Made by a program: the position numbers and the translations under genes | Shown: positions 54,439 to 63,572 of the stretch, piece after piece | Position numbering within the stretch: the stretch's first letter is position 1 | How the letters are laid out: every line of letters begins with the position of its first letter | Assembly: GCF_006540305.1 (NCBI RefSeq) | Contig: NZ_BJOR01000001.1 | Location: forward strand, 3,720,001-3,784,000 | From: Streptomyces sp. 6-11-2 | GTDB taxonomy: Bacteria > Actinomycetota > Actinomycetes > Streptomycetales > Streptomycetaceae | Reading direction: 5' to 3' | Length of the DNA: 64,000 nucleotides | Notes under the pieces: model-generated | Database searches by the model: none | What the model was told of the DNA's origin: nothing | The model's input: only the letters and a program-made list of their open reading frames with translations

Positions 54439-54468
54439 TTGTTAGCAAGGGTGGTGCAAGGTGGAGGC

Positions 54469-55056
54469 ATGGCATCGCTCAACGTCGGCAATCTCGGTGA
54501 GTACCTGCGCGAGCAGCGGCGCAACGCGCAGTTGTCGCTGCGGCAGCTCGCCGACGCCGCCGGGGTGTCCAATCCGTACCTGAGCCAGATCGAGCGCGGG
54601 CTGCGCAAGCCGAGCGCGGAGGTGCTCCAGCAGGTCGCCAAGGCGCTGCGGATCTCCGCCGAGACGCTGTACGTGCGGGCCGGGATCCTCGACGCCGAGC
54701 GGGACCGGGACGACGTGGAGACGCGCGCCGTCATCCTCTCCGACCCGTCGCTGAACGAGCGGCAGAAGCAGGTGCTGCTCCAGATCTACGAGTCCTTCCG
54801 CAAGGAGAACGGGTTCGGGACCGCCGAGACGGACGGTTCCGGTGAGCGGGCGGTCCAGGACGGCGGCACCGGTGACACCGGTGGCACCACCGCCCACGGC
54901 ACCCGCGCGGCGGGCGACGGCGCCGGCGCCGACGGCGGCTCCATACCCGTCCGCCCCGCCGCCGAGGCGGACGGCGGCCGGCCCGCCCCCGCCGGGCGGC
55001 GCCGTATCCGTACGTCCGGCGGCAGCGACGCCGATCCGCGGGAGGCGGCCGACTGA
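54469..55056 (+). CDS. XRE family transcriptional regulator
   Basis: The 195-residue protein has an N-terminal helix-turn-helix (LGEYLREQRRNAQLSLRQL, AAGVSNPYLSQIERGLRKPS, residues about 7-55), a short helical part and a long disordered Gly/Ala/Asp-rich tail from about residue 115. ATG 54469 has GGAGG 4 bases before it. The HbhA-like gene follows on the same strand, and relatives of this regulator are often found beside it. A strong palindrome lies upstream. Confidence 0.93.
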   Translation: MASLNVGNLGEYLREQRRNAQLSLRQLADAAGVSNPYLSQIERGLRKPSAEVLQQVAKALRISAETLYVRAGILDAERDRDDVETRAVILSDPSLNERQKQVLLQIYESFRKENGFGTAETDGSGERAVQDGGTGDTGGTTAHGTRAAGDGAGADGGSIPVRPAAEADGGRPAPAGRRRIRTSGGSDADPREAAD

Positions 55057-55160
55057 TCCCAGCGATCCCACGGTCACGGCTCGTACGGGCCGGGCGCCCG
55101 GCCCGACCACCGCGGAAACCCAGAACCCTCAGCCACAAGCGATCCGGGAGAACCCTCACC

Positions 55161-55841
55161 ATGGCCATCACCGACGACCTGCGCAAGACCCTCAGCGACC
55201 CCACGCCGCTCTACTTCGCCGCGGGCACCGCGGACCTGGCCCTCCAGCAGGCCAAGAAGGTGCCCGCCCTGGTGGACCAGCTGCGCGCCGAGGCCCCGGC
55301 CCGTATCGACGCGGTGCGCAACACCGACCCGAAGGCCGTCCAGGAGCGGGCCACCGCCCGCGCCAAGGAGGCCGGTGTCCGGGTCAAGGAGACGCAGGAG
55401 AACCTCCAGACCAAGGTCACCGACTTCCTGAACTACCTCGACACCGACCTGAAGAAGCTCAGCACCAACCTCGACGCCGATCTGAAGAAGCTCGGCGAGA
55501 GCGCCCAGGACCTCGCCCTGCGCGGCGTCGGCGTCGCCGCCGAGTACGCCGTCAAGGCCCGCGAGACCTACGAGAAGGTCGCCGAGCACGGTGAGCAGGC
55601 CGTGAAGACCTGGCGCGGCCAGGCGGCCGAGGGCATCGAGGACATCGCCGGAGGGGTCGAGGAGCTCGCCGTCGCCGTCGAGCCCCAGCCCGAGCCGAAG
55701 GCGCAGCCGGTCGTGGTCAAGGAGGAGTCCGCCGAGACCGGGGCCACGCCGATCACGGCCAAGAAGAACCAGGCGAAGAAGGGTCCGGCCGAGCGCAAGG
55801 CCCCGCCCACGGCGAAGAAGACCACCCCGCCCGCCAAGTAG
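55161..55841 (+). CDS. Heparin-binding hemagglutinin-like protein (HbhA-like)
   Basis: The 226-residue protein begins MAITDDLRKTLSDPTPLYFAAG, a landmark of HbhA-like proteins, followed by a long coiled coil (about residues 20-155) and a C-terminal tail rich in Lys, Pro and Ala (AKKNQAKKGPAERK, AKKTTPPAK). In mycobacteria the Lys/Pro tail binds sulfated glycans. In a saprophyte it probably has a membrane or storage-lipid surface role. The stop adjoins a 24-base tandem repeat. Confidence 0.9.
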   Translation: MAITDDLRKTLSDPTPLYFAAGTADLALQQAKKVPALVDQLRAEAPARIDAVRNTDPKAVQERATARAKEAGVRVKETQENLQTKVTDFLNYLDTDLKKLSTNLDADLKKLGESAQDLALRGVGVAAEYAVKARETYEKVAEHGEQAVKTWRGQAAEGIEDIAGGVEELAVAVEPQPEPKAQPVVVKEESAETGATPITAKKNQAKKGPAERKAPPTAKKTTPPAK

Positions 55842-55850
55842 GCGGCGATC

Positions 55851-55994
55851 CGGCCCGTCGGGCAGGCGGCGATGCGGCCCGTCGGGCAGGCGGCGATGCG
55901 GCCCGTCGGGCAGGCGGCGATGCGGCCCGTCGGGCAGGCGGCGATGCGGCCCGTCGGGCAGGCGGCGATGCGGCCCGTCGGGCAGGCGGCGACA
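55851..55994 (+). repeat. 24-base tandem repeat, six copies
   Basis: The unit CGGCCCGTCGGGCAGGCGGC plus GATG repeats six times (55851-55994); the last ends GACA. A partial unit, GGCGGCGAT, overlaps the end of the HbhA-like gene right after its stop. The copies are nearly identical, so the array is recent or actively homogenised. Its length of 24 makes it phase-neutral in any frame. Confidence 0.95.
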
Positions 55995-56106
55995 CGCCGG
56001 AGCGCCTCACCCGTATGGGCGATGGGCAGCGGGGCCGGGCACCCTTGGGGTGTCCGGCCCGTTCTACGGGTACGGTGACCGCGTAGGAATCGGGAGAGAA
56101 CGGGCG

Positions 56107-56460
56107 GTGGGCAACATGCTGATGCTGGGCTTCCAGGGGCTCCTGGGGATTCTGAAGATCGTTCTGATGGGCTTGGCCGCGTTCGGGCTGTTCGACGCCG
56201 CGTTCCGGCGCGAGGACGCCTTCCGCGCGGCCGACAAGCAGAACAAGATCTTCTGGCTGATCATCCTGGGCATCGCGCTCGCGGTGAGCTACCTGTTCTC
56301 GATCTTCTCGTTCCTGCCGATCATCGGCGTCATCGCGAGCATCGTCTACATCGTCGACGTACGGCCCGCGCTCAAGCAGGTCTCCGGCGGGAACGGGTGG
56401 GGGCGCCGCCGCGGCAGCAGCAGCGACGGCCCGTACGGGCCCTACAACGGCGGTCGGTGA
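56107..56460 (+). CDS. DUF2516 family membrane protein
   Basis: The 117-residue product has an N-terminal helix (MLMLGFQGLLGILKIVLMG), REDAFRAADKQNK, then two close helices (FWLIILGIALAVSYLF and FLPIIGVIASIVYIVDV) and a Gly/Arg-rich tail. This is the DUF2516 pattern; function unknown. GTG 56107 or ATG 56116 may start it; GGGAGAG favours the GTG. Confidence 0.87.
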   Translation: MGNMLMLGFQGLLGILKIVLMGLAAFGLFDAAFRREDAFRAADKQNKIFWLIILGIALAVSYLFSIFSFLPIIGVIASIVYIVDVRPALKQVSGGNGWGRRRGSSSDGPYGPYNGGR

Positions 56461-56489
56461 ACCGCCGGCCGGCCCCCCGGACCGGTTGC

Positions 56490-57815
56490 CTACGGCTCCC
56501 GGTCCAGCAGGACCACCGCCACGTCGTCGGTGAGCTCGCCGCCGTTGAGTCCGCGCACCTCGTTCACCGTCGCCCGCAGCAGTCCCTCCCCGCGCAGACC
56601 CTGGTCGAGCCCGCGGCGGACCACCTCGACCATGCCGTCCTGGCCCAGCCGCTCACCGTCCTGCCCGACCCGGCCCTCGATCAGGCCGTCGGTGTAGAGC
56701 ATCAGGCTCCACTCGGCGCCCAGCTCCACCTGCATCCGGGGCCAGCGGGCGCCGGGCAGCAGGCCCAGGGCGGGGCCGTTGTTCTCGTACGGCAGCAGCC
56801 GGGCGGGCTTGCCGGGAGTGATCACCAGCGGTGACGGGTGGCCGGCCAGGCACAGTCCCGCGCGGCGCCCGTCGGGCGCTATGTCCACCGCGCACAGCGT
56901 CGCGAAGATCTCGTCGTCGGAGCGCTCGTGCTCCAGCACCTGCTGGAGCGTGCCCAGCAGCTCGTCCCCGCACAGCCCGGCCAGGGTCAGTGCCCGCCAG
57001 GCGATACGCAGCTCCACGCCCAGCGCCGCTTCGTCGGGGCCGTGTCCGGAGACATCGCCGATCATGGCGTGCACGGTGCCGTCGGGGGTGCGGACGGCGT
57101 CGTAGAAGTCGCCGCCGAGCAGCGCGCGCGAGCGGCCGGGGCGGTAGCGGGAGGCGAAGCGCAGCGTCGACCCGTCCAGCAGGGGGGTCGGCAGCAGGCC
57201 ACGCTCCAGGCGCCGGTTCTCCTGCGCGCGCAGCCTGCCCTCGGCGAGCCTGCGCTCGGCCGTGTCGGAGCGCTTGCGCTCCACCGCGTAGCGGATCGCC
57301 CGGCTGAGCAGCCGCCCGTCCAGCTCGTCGCGGAACAGGTAGTCCTGGGCGCCGACCCGCACCGCCTGGGCGGCGCGCTCGGCGTCACCGGAGGAGGTGA
57401 GCGCGAGGACGGCGTGCCGGGGCGCGAGTTCGAGCACGTGCCTGAGCACGGCCAGCTCGTCGTCGCCCGAGGACCGGCCGGGGGCGGTCAGCGCGAGGTC
57501 CAGCAGGATGCAGTGGACGTCGTCGGTGAGCAGCCGCTCGGCCTCGGTGAGGTTGCGGGCCCTGCGCACGCGGATCGCCTTGCCGGACGAGTCGAGCAGT
57601 TCGGGCACCATCGGCGAGCCGACCGGGTCGTCCTCGATCAGCAGCAGCGTGAGCTGGGTGTTGTTGGCCTGGGTGCCGGCGCGGTTGTCCTTCTCGACCG
57701 TTACTTCCTTACGCGGGGCCTGTGCTGCGGAGGTGCCGTCGCCGTGGGACGCGGTCTGCGTCTGGTCGCACTCCGCGGCCGGGACTGTCCTCTGCCGCGG
57801 TACGGGCACGGGCAT
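56490..57815 (-). CDS. Response regulator with PP2C-type (RsbU-like) phosphatase
   Basis: The 441-residue protein has a receiver domain (LLLIEDDPVG, Asp in CILLDLALT, about residues 50-165), a linker coiled coil and a SpoIIE/RsbU serine phosphatase with LLGGDFYDAV, MIGDVSGHGPDEAALG and DDVAVVLLD, all metal Asp present. It should dephosphorylate an anti-anti-sigma factor when its receiver is phosphorylated. No partner kinase or sigma gene adjoins. ATG 57815 follows AAGGAACC; ATG 57848 is an alternative. Confidence 0.92.
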   Translation of the reverse strand: MPVPVPRQRTVPAAECDQTQTASHGDGTSAAQAPRKEVTVEKDNRAGTQANNTQLTLLLIEDDPVGSPMVPELLDSSGKAIRVRRARNLTEAERLLTDDVHCILLDLALTAPGRSSGDDELAVLRHVLELAPRHAVLALTSSGDAERAAQAVRVGAQDYLFRDELDGRLLSRAIRYAVERKRSDTAERRLAEGRLRAQENRRLERGLLPTPLLDGSTLRFASRYRPGRSRALLGGDFYDAVRTPDGTVHAMIGDVSGHGPDEAALGVELRIAWRALTLAGLCGDELLGTLQQVLEHERSDDEIFATLCAVDIAPDGRRAGLCLAGHPSPLVITPGKPARLLPYENNGPALGLLPGARWPRMQVELGAEWSLMLYTDGLIEGRVGQDGERLGQDGMVEVVRRGLDQGLRGEGLLRATVNEVRGLNGGELTDDVAVVLLDREP

Positions 57816-58094
57816 TGTCCTGGGTTCCTTCCCTCCCCCCGAGGGCATGGCGGGTACGAGGGACCTCGCGCCGCCGACGGGGACATTAGCGGTAGTCGGC
57901 GCCGTGGGGGAATGGTGTGAGGCGCGTCGCTCCGGCTTTCGCCGCTGTCATATGCCGCGATCCCTACCGGAGTTGGACACGACGCCGCCGGGGACGGAAT
58001 GACGAAGGTCACGTCTCCCGTGGGTTTGGCGGCGGCCGGGGGTGCGGTCGGTCACGTGGCCGGGGTCACCGGGGGCCGGCCGGGGGGTGGAGTC

Positions 58095-59195
58095 TCAGTC
58101 CGCGTCGGGCCGTACGACGCCCAGGATCGGCATCGAGCCCGCCCCGGCGAGCGTCACCGTGCGTCCCGGCCGCGGGGCGTGGACGATCGTGCCGTCGCCG
58201 ACGTACATCCCGACATGGCTGGCGTCGCCGAAGTAGATGACCAGGTCGCCGGGCCGCATGTCCTTGATGTCCACGCGCTTCAGCTGCCTCCACTGCTGCT
58301 GCGAGGTGCGCGGGACGGGGTTCCCGGCCGCCGACCAGGCCTGGGAGGTGAGTCCCGAGCAGTCGTACGTCCGGGGACCCTCGGCGCCCCACTCGTACGG
58401 CTTGCCGAGCTGGGCCGTGGCGAACTCGACCGCCTTTTTGCCCGCCGCGGACGCCTTGCCGTTGAGCTCGTCGAGGATGCCGGTGCCCAGCCAGGCCGAC
58501 TGCGCCTGGTCGGCGGCCTGCCGCTCCAGTTCGGCGAGGCGCTCGCGCTGCCGTTTCTCCAGCGTGGCCTCGAGTTGCTCGGCCTCCTTGATCCGCTCCT
58601 TGATCCGCTTCTTCGCCGCGGCCTTGGCCTTGCGGCCCGCCTCCAGCTTCTGCCAGCGGTCGGCGGCGTCGTCCGCGTACAGCTTCAAGTCCTGCTGGGT
58701 GCGGGTCGTTTCCTCGATCAGGCCCTTGGTCGCCCGCTGGCCCTGGAGCACCCGGCCGGCGCCGTCGAAGAAGTCCTGCGGGTCGTTGCCCAGCATCAGC
58801 TGGACCTCGGGCGGCAGACCGCCCGTGCGGTACTGGGCGCGGGCCGCGGCGCCGGCGCGGTCCTTCAGGCCGTCCAGTTTCCGCTGCTCGTCGGCGATCT
58901 TCCGGTTCAGGTCGGTGATCTCGGCGGACTGCTTCTCCGCCTTCTCCTTGGCCAGGTTGTAGGCGTCGGTGGCGACGGCCGCGTCGTGGTACAGCTCCTC
59001 CAGCTTGGCGCGGACGGCCTGGAGGTCCTTGTCCGGCGCGAGCGTGACGGAGGGGGAGGGCGAGGGAGCGGGGGAGGCGGACGGGGCCGGGTCCGGCAGT
59101 GCGCGTGCGAACGCGGTGCCCGGCGCTCCGAGCAGCGTGACCGCGCAGACCACGGTCACGGCCGCCGCGAGCACGGTGTGCCTGCGCCGTCCCAT
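58095..59195 (-). CDS. Secreted NlpC/P60 peptidoglycan hydrolase with coiled coil (RipA-like)
   Basis: The 366-residue protein has a signal peptide (residues 1-31, cleavage after AFA), Pro/Ser spacer, a long coiled coil (about 55-235) and an NlpC/P60 domain with Cys in TYDCSGLTSQAW and His in ASHVGMYVG and IVHAPRPG. It should cleave D-Glu-meso-DAP type bonds in wall peptides, with the coiled coil restraining activity, as in RipA. Long helical heads of this kind often need FtsEX-type activation. ATG 59195 has GGGGGG upstream. Confidence 0.93.
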   Translation of the reverse strand: MGRRRHTVLAAAVTVVCAVTLLGAPGTAFARALPDPAPSASPAPSPSPSVTLAPDKDLQAVRAKLEELYHDAAVATDAYNLAKEKAEKQSAEITDLNRKIADEQRKLDGLKDRAGAAARAQYRTGGLPPEVQLMLGNDPQDFFDGAGRVLQGQRATKGLIEETTRTQQDLKLYADDAADRWQKLEAGRKAKAAAKKRIKERIKEAEQLEATLEKRQRERLAELERQAADQAQSAWLGTGILDELNGKASAAGKKAVEFATAQLGKPYEWGAEGPRTYDCSGLTSQAWSAAGNPVPRTSQQQWRQLKRVDIKDMRPGDLVIYFGDASHVGMYVGDGTIVHAPRPGRTVTLAGAGSMPILGVVRPDAD

Positions 59196-59370
59196 ACTCG
59201 GCCCCCCAGCTGATTAACCGTCAGTAACATGTGGACGCTCGGGCGATCGTGCCACGACTCGGCGCAAAGCGACAGAGGTGTGGCGATCTCCCGGCGATCT
59301 CCCGCCTGTGTGACGAACGACCCGCAAAGATCGTTCCCCGCAGGTCACGGCGGATGCGTGGGCCGCCGCC

Positions 59371-59472
59371 GGTCGGTTGCGTGGGCCGTCGTGGGGTGGT
59401 CGCGGGTCGGTTGCGTGGGCCGTCGTGGGGTGGTCGCGGGTCGGTTGCGTGGGCCGTCGTGGGGTGGTCGCC
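59371..59472. repeat. 34-base tandem repeat, three copies
   Basis: Copies at 59371-59404, 59405-59438 and 59439-59472 begin GGTCGGTTGCGTGGGCC and continue GTCGTGGGGTGGTCGC; only the last two bases of the third differ. The array ends 2 bases before the methyltransferase stop. The G-rich style resembles the 26 kb repeat region. Confidence 0.93.
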
Positions 59473-59474
59473 GG

Positions 59475-60323
59475 TCAGTCGCGCGGTGCCAACGCCCGCC
59501 AGTCGACCGTCACTTCGCCCTGTCGCCAGCGCGTCGGGCCGTCCGTCACCGGCCAGTCGGCCGCCAGGTCGCGCACCGTGCGGATCCAGCGCTGGCGCGC
59601 GCCGTAGGAGGCGTACGGCGCGGCGCTCGCCCAGGCGCGGTCGAAGTCGCGCAGGAAGGCGTGCACCGGCTCGCCGCGGACGTTGCGGTGGATGAGCGCC
59701 TTCGGGAGGCGTTCGGCCAGGTCGGACGGGTGGTCCAGGGAGCCGAGGCGGGTGGCGAAGGTCACCGTGCGGGGGCCCTCCGGGCCGAGCGCGACCCACA
59801 CGTGCCGGCGGCCGATCTCGTCGCAGGTGCCCTCGACCAGCAGGCCTCCGCGCGAGTGCCCGTCGGCTGGGGCGAGCCGCGTGCGCAGCCGCTCCCAGAC
59901 GGCGGCGACCTCTTCCTCGTCGTACTGCCGCAGCACGTTCGCCGCGCGGATGAGGTGCGGACGCTGCGGGACCGGGACCTCGAAGCCGCCGTGCCGGAAG
60001 ACGAGCCCGTCGCGTTCGTACGGCTTCGCGGCCGCGACCCGGGCCGGTTCGATCTCCACGCCCACCACGCGCGCGCGTGGAGCGGCGGTGCGCAGCCGGT
60101 GCAGCAGTTCGACCGCCGTCCAGGGGGCGGCGCCGTAGCCGAGGTCGACGGCCACCGGATCGGCGGCCCGGCGCAACTCGGCGCCGTGCACGGCCGCGAT
60201 CCAGCGGTCCATGCGGCGGAGCCGGTTGGGGTTGGTCGTCCCGCGCGTCACCGTTCCCACGACGGGGGTCCCCCCGCTCGAGCGAAGCCGAGAGTGGGGG
60301 AGGGTCGCTGCGCGGGATGTCAT
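59475..60323 (-). CDS. Class I SAM-dependent methyltransferase-like protein
   Basis: The 282-residue product has a Rossmann motif I (VDLGYGAAPWTAVELLHRL, about residues 60-78), an acidic strand-2 residue (VVGVEIEP) and a later FRHGGFEVP and LIRAANVLRQYDE. Substrate unknown. ATG 60323 follows TACCCT by 7 bases, leaderless. Residues about 8-20 are encoded by a dispersed Streptomyces repeat (60264-60302), so the true start may instead be GTG near 60252, which would leave the repeat upstream. Confidence 0.82.
   Translation of the reverse strand: MTSRAATLPHSRLRSSGGTPVVGTVTRGTTNPNRLRRMDRWIAAVHGAELRRAADPVAVDLGYGAAPWTAVELLHRLRTAAPRARVVGVEIEPARVAAAKPYERDGLVFRHGGFEVPVPQRPHLIRAANVLRQYDEEEVAAVWERLRTRLAPADGHSRGGLLVEGTCDEIGRRHVWVALGPEGPRTVTFATRLGSLDHPSDLAERLPKALIHRNVRGEPVHAFLRDFDRAWASAAPYASYGARQRWIRTVRDLAADWPVTDGPTRWRQGEVTVDWRALAPRD
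60264..60302. repeat. Dispersed GGGGGTCCCCCC...GTGGGGGAG repeat
   Basis: The 39-base unit contains GGGGGTCCCCCCGCTCGAGC and ends GAGAGTGGGGGAG. It can fold on itself. I recall this unit as a frequent intergenic repeat in Streptomyces, and a related sequence lies inside the long MITE copy (53547-53581). Here it overlaps the start region of the methyltransferase gene. Confidence 0.75.
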
Positions 60324-60819
60324 GCGTACGAGGGTATGGCGCCCGCCGGCCCCGACCGTACGGACGTACCCCGCAGGAGCCCCGCCACCACGTCGGCTCG
60401 CCGCCTTGACCTGAACGCGGCACGCCGGCCGTGCCCGCCCAGCCGAACCTGTCGGCCCACCGGGCGGCACCGGCCGCCGTGGCCATGCGACAGGCGCGTC
60501 GAGCCATGCGGCACGCGGGCCGCGCCGTTCCGGCGGTCGGGCCGCGCGGCGCACGCGAGTGCGTCACGTCCTGGATCTGCGGTACCCGCAGTGCTGGTCG
60601 CGCGTGGGTGTGTCATGCCGCGACCGGGTGGCACCCGTGGCACCTCCGGGCGCTCGGCGCGCATGCGTTACGCGTCCTGGGGTCGAACGGTTGAGCGAGA
60701 GCCGGTAATGATTGGGCAAAGGAACCGGTAGCGGAAATGGAGTCAGGTGCTCCGGCGTTGGGTCTTGGAGGGCGCTCGGCGCCCCCGTCCGGCATGCCCG
60801 AAACGAGGAGGAACGCCAC
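60324..60819. other. Intergenic region between methyltransferase and mshA
   Basis: This 496-base divergent gap should hold the mshA promoter. GGTAATGATTGGGC near 60703 is the only AT-richer stretch. Frames crossing it are low-complexity and Arg-rich with no ribosome binding sites. No RNA gene seen. Confidence 0.45.
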
Positions 60820-62157
60820 GTGAGCCAGTACGTCAGCAGGCTCGGGCGTCGTTCCCCGACGGCACCCCCGCGGCTGCGACTGCACCGCCGGCCCCGGCGC
60901 GTCGCCATGCTCTCCGTGCACACCTCACCGCTCCACCAGCCCGGCACGGGCGACGCCGGCGGCATGAACGTCTACATCGTGGAACTCGCCCAGCGTCTGG
61001 CCGCCCAGGGCGTCGAGGTCGAGGTCTTCACCCGCGCCACCGCGGGGGACCTGCCGCCCGCCGTCGAACTCGCCCCGGGCGTCCTCGTCCGGCACGTCGA
61101 CGCCGGCCCCTACGAAGGCCTGGCCAAGGAGGACCTGCCCGCCCAGCTGTGCGCCTTCACGCACGGCGTGATGCAGGCCTGGGCCGGCCACCGCCCCGGC
61201 CACTACGACCTCGTCCACTCCCACTACTGGCTCTCCGGACACGTCGGCTGGCTCGCCGCGCAGCGCTGGGGCGTCCCCCTGGTGCACGCCATGCACACCA
61301 TGGCCAAGGTCAAGAACGCCAGCCTGGCCGAGGGCGACACCCCCGAGCCCGCCGCCCGCGTCATCGGCGAGACCCAGATCGTCGCCGCCGCCGACCGGCT
61401 GATCGCCAACACCGACGAGGAGGCCGCCGAACTCGTACGGCACTACAGCGCCGATCCCGCCAAGGTCGCCGTCGTACACCCCGGCGTGAACCTCACCCGC
61501 TTCCGCCCCGGCGACGGTCGCGCCGCCGCCCGCGCCCGCCTCGGCCTGCCGCAGGACGCCCTGATCCCGCTGTTCGCCGGCCGTATACAGCCGCTCAAGG
61601 CCCCCGACGTGCTGCTGAGGGCCGTGGGCGTCCTCCTCGACCAGCGGCCCGAACTGCGCTCCCGCATCGTCGTCCCCGTCGTCGGCGGCCCGAGCGGCAG
61701 CGGCCTCGCCAAGCCGGAGGGCCTGCAGAAGCTGGCCGCCCGGCTCGGCATCGCCGACGTCGTACGGTTCTGCCCGCCGGTCGGGCAGGACCGGCTCGCC
61801 GACTGGTTCCGGGCCGCGTCCGTCCTGGTCATGCCCTCCTACAGCGAGTCCTTCGGCCTGGTCGCGATAGAGGCGCAGGCGACCGGCACTCCGGTCCTTG
61901 CCGCCTCGGTCGGCGGGCTGCCGGTGGCCGTACGGGAGGGTGAGACCGGATTCCTGGTCCAGGGCCACGATCCGGCCGACTACGCGCACCTACTGCGCCG
62001 CTTCGCGGACAACCCCCACCTCGCCGACCGGATGGGCGCCGCCGCCGCCCGGCACGCACGGTCCTTCGGCTGGGACGCGTCGGCGGCGGCCACGGCGGAC
62101 GTGTACACGGCCGCGTTGCAGGCCCACCGGCGTCGCGTACGCTCGCCCCATGGGTAG
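60820..62157 (+). CDS. mshA: D-inositol-3-phosphate glycosyltransferase MshA
   Basis: The 445-residue GT4 enzyme has [20 protein letters not shown] (donor/acceptor loop, about residues 29-48), HSHYWLSG, the central HPGVNLTRF, and the retaining-GT4 nucleotide motif [20 protein letters not shown] with its Glu pair. It joins GlcNAc to inositol-3-phosphate, the first mycothiol step. GTG 60820 has GAGGAGGAA 6 bases upstream. The stop overlaps the YbjN gene start by 8 bases. Confidence 0.96.
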   Translation: MSQYVSRLGRRSPTAPPRLRLHRRPRRVAMLSVHTSPLHQPGTGDAGGMNVYIVELAQRLAAQGVEVEVFTRATAGDLPPAVELAPGVLVRHVDAGPYEGLAKEDLPAQLCAFTHGVMQAWAGHRPGHYDLVHSHYWLSGHVGWLAAQRWGVPLVHAMHTMAKVKNASLAEGDTPEPAARVIGETQIVAAADRLIANTDEEAAELVRHYSADPAKVAVVHPGVNLTRFRPGDGRAAARARLGLPQDALIPLFAGRIQPLKAPDVLLRAVGVLLDQRPELRSRIVVPVVGGPSGSGLAKPEGLQKLAARLGIADVVRFCPPVGQDRLADWFRAASVLVMPSYSESFGLVAIEAQATGTPVLAASVGGLPVAVREGETGFLVQGHDPADYAHLLRRFADNPHLADRMGAAAARHARSFGWDASAAATADVYTAALQAHRRRVRSPHG

Positions 62158-62677
62158 CGCCACGGGTGCCACGGGTGAGGCGGAGCAGCAACGCGCGACG
62201 CGGGTCGTCGAGGACGTCCTCAAGGGCGCCGAACTGGACTGGGAGAGCCCGCGGTCCGGCAACTACGTCGTGAAGCTCCCCGGCATCCGCAAGCTGTCGA
62301 CCACCCTGTCGATGATCGTCGGCCGGCACTCGCTGTCCCTGAACGCCTTCGTCATCCGTCACCCCGACGAGAACGAACCCGCCGTCCACCGCTGGCTGCT
62401 GGAGCGCAACCTCAAGCTGTACGGCGTGAGTTACGCCGTCGACCAGCTCGGTGACATCTACCTCACCGGCCGGTTGCCGCTGGCCGCCGTGACCGCCGAC
62501 GAGGTCGACCGGCTGCTCGGCCAGGTCCTGGAGGCGGCCGACGGCAGCTTCAACACCCTCCTGGAGCTCGGCTTCGCCTCGGCGATCCGCCGCGAGTACG
62601 CCTGGCGCGTCTCGCGCGGCGAATCGACCCGCAACCTCGAGGCGTTCGCGCACCTGACCCAGCGTCCGGCCGACTGA
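62150..62677 (+). CDS. YbjN domain protein
   Basis: The 175-residue alpha/beta protein has the YbjN/type III chaperone-like pattern ([52 protein letters not shown]). YbjN proteins are thought to act as chaperones or regulators of stress responses. It overlaps the mshA stop by 8 bases and also has TACGCT 6 bases before its ATG, so it may be made both from the mshA message and from a leaderless internal transcript. Confidence 0.9.
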   Translation: MGSATGATGEAEQQRATRVVEDVLKGAELDWESPRSGNYVVKLPGIRKLSTTLSMIVGRHSLSLNAFVIRHPDENEPAVHRWLLERNLKLYGVSYAVDQLGDIYLTGRLPLAAVTADEVDRLLGQVLEAADGSFNTLLELGFASAIRREYAWRVSRGESTRNLEAFAHLTQRPAD

Positions 62678-62707
62678 TTCCGCCCTCGCCGCGGCCGCGG
62701 GATCAGG

Positions 62708-63523
62708 TCACTTCCCGTTCCTGCCGTGCGAGGTCCCGCGGCCGTACCGCCCCGGAGTCACCCCCACGAGCTTCCTGAAGTGCCGGGTGAGATGGGCCTG
62801 GTCGTAGAAGCCGGTCTCGGCGGCCACCTCGGCCGGTTTCAGCCCCGCCAGCAGCAGCCTGCGGGCGCGGTCCACCCGGCGGGACATCAGGTACTGGTGC
62901 GGAGCGATGCCGTACGCCCCGCTGAACGCCCGTACCAGGTGGGTGGGATGGGCCTGCACGAGAGCCGAGGCCTCGTCGAGCGTGACGCCCTGCGGCACCC
63001 GCTCGTCGAGCAGTTCGCGCAGCCGGCGGGCGAGGGCGGGGTCGCGGCGCGGGGCCCCGACGGCGAGCCGTGGCCGCAGATGGGCGCGCAGCCGCTCGCC
63101 GACGAGCGCCAGCCGGCTCTCCGCCTCCAGCTCGTCACCGGGCAGGGCGAGCGCGGTGTGCACCTGCCCGACCCTCCGGCGCAGTACCGGATCGCGCACG
63201 TCCGGCCCGTCCACGGCCGCCCCGATGAGCTCGTCGCCGAGGTGGGTGGCGTCCAGGTACAGCACCCGCTTGCGGAAGCCGCCCGGGCCGACGGGCGAGC
63301 CGTTGTGCGGGACGTGCGGCGGCAGCAGGGACACGGTGTCGTGCGGGGTGCCGTGCTCGTGCCGGTCCAGGTCGTACCGAACGGCGCCGGCGTCCACGAT
63401 CAGCAGCGTCCACGCCTCGTGCACGTGCATCGGATAGGCGTACTCGGTGAAGTGCGCGTGGAACACCTCCACGACGCCCGGGACACGCGGGCGCCAGGCG
63501 GAGACGTTCCGCTGCGGGGCCAT
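62708..63523 (-). CDS. AraC family transcriptional regulator
   Basis: The 271-residue protein has an N-terminal cupin-like sensor (VVEVFHAHFTEYAYPMHVHEAWTLL) and two C-terminal helix-turn-helix units (VTLDEASALVQAHPTHLVRAF and AEVAAETGFYDQAHLTRHFRKLVG). ATG 63523 lies 6 bases after TACGTT, leaderless. It is divergent from the DUF2000 gene with 49 bases between, so it probably controls that gene. Confidence 0.93.
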   Translation of the reverse strand: MAPQRNVSAWRPRVPGVVEVFHAHFTEYAYPMHVHEAWTLLIVDAGAVRYDLDRHEHGTPHDTVSLLPPHVPHNGSPVGPGGFRKRVLYLDATHLGDELIGAAVDGPDVRDPVLRRRVGQVHTALALPGDELEAESRLALVGERLRAHLRPRLAVGAPRRDPALARRLRELLDERVPQGVTLDEASALVQAHPTHLVRAFSGAYGIAPHQYLMSRRVDRARRLLLAGLKPAEVAAETGFYDQAHLTRHFRKLVGVTPGRYGRGTSHGRNGK

Positions 63524-63572
63524 GCAAAGAACGTACAAGACGGCGCGGTACCGCGTTCGGGAGTCTCGTCCC

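Noticed and set aside
55851..55994. CRISPR array
   Set aside because: The 24-base units are contiguous with no unique spacers and no cas genes nearby, so this is a simple tandem repeat.
59196..59370. c-di-AMP (ydaO-type) riboswitch before the RipA-like gene
   Set aside because: Such riboswitches often precede wall hydrolase genes in Streptomyces, but I could not find the conserved core segments or pairing in this sequence by eye. A covariance-model search would settle it.
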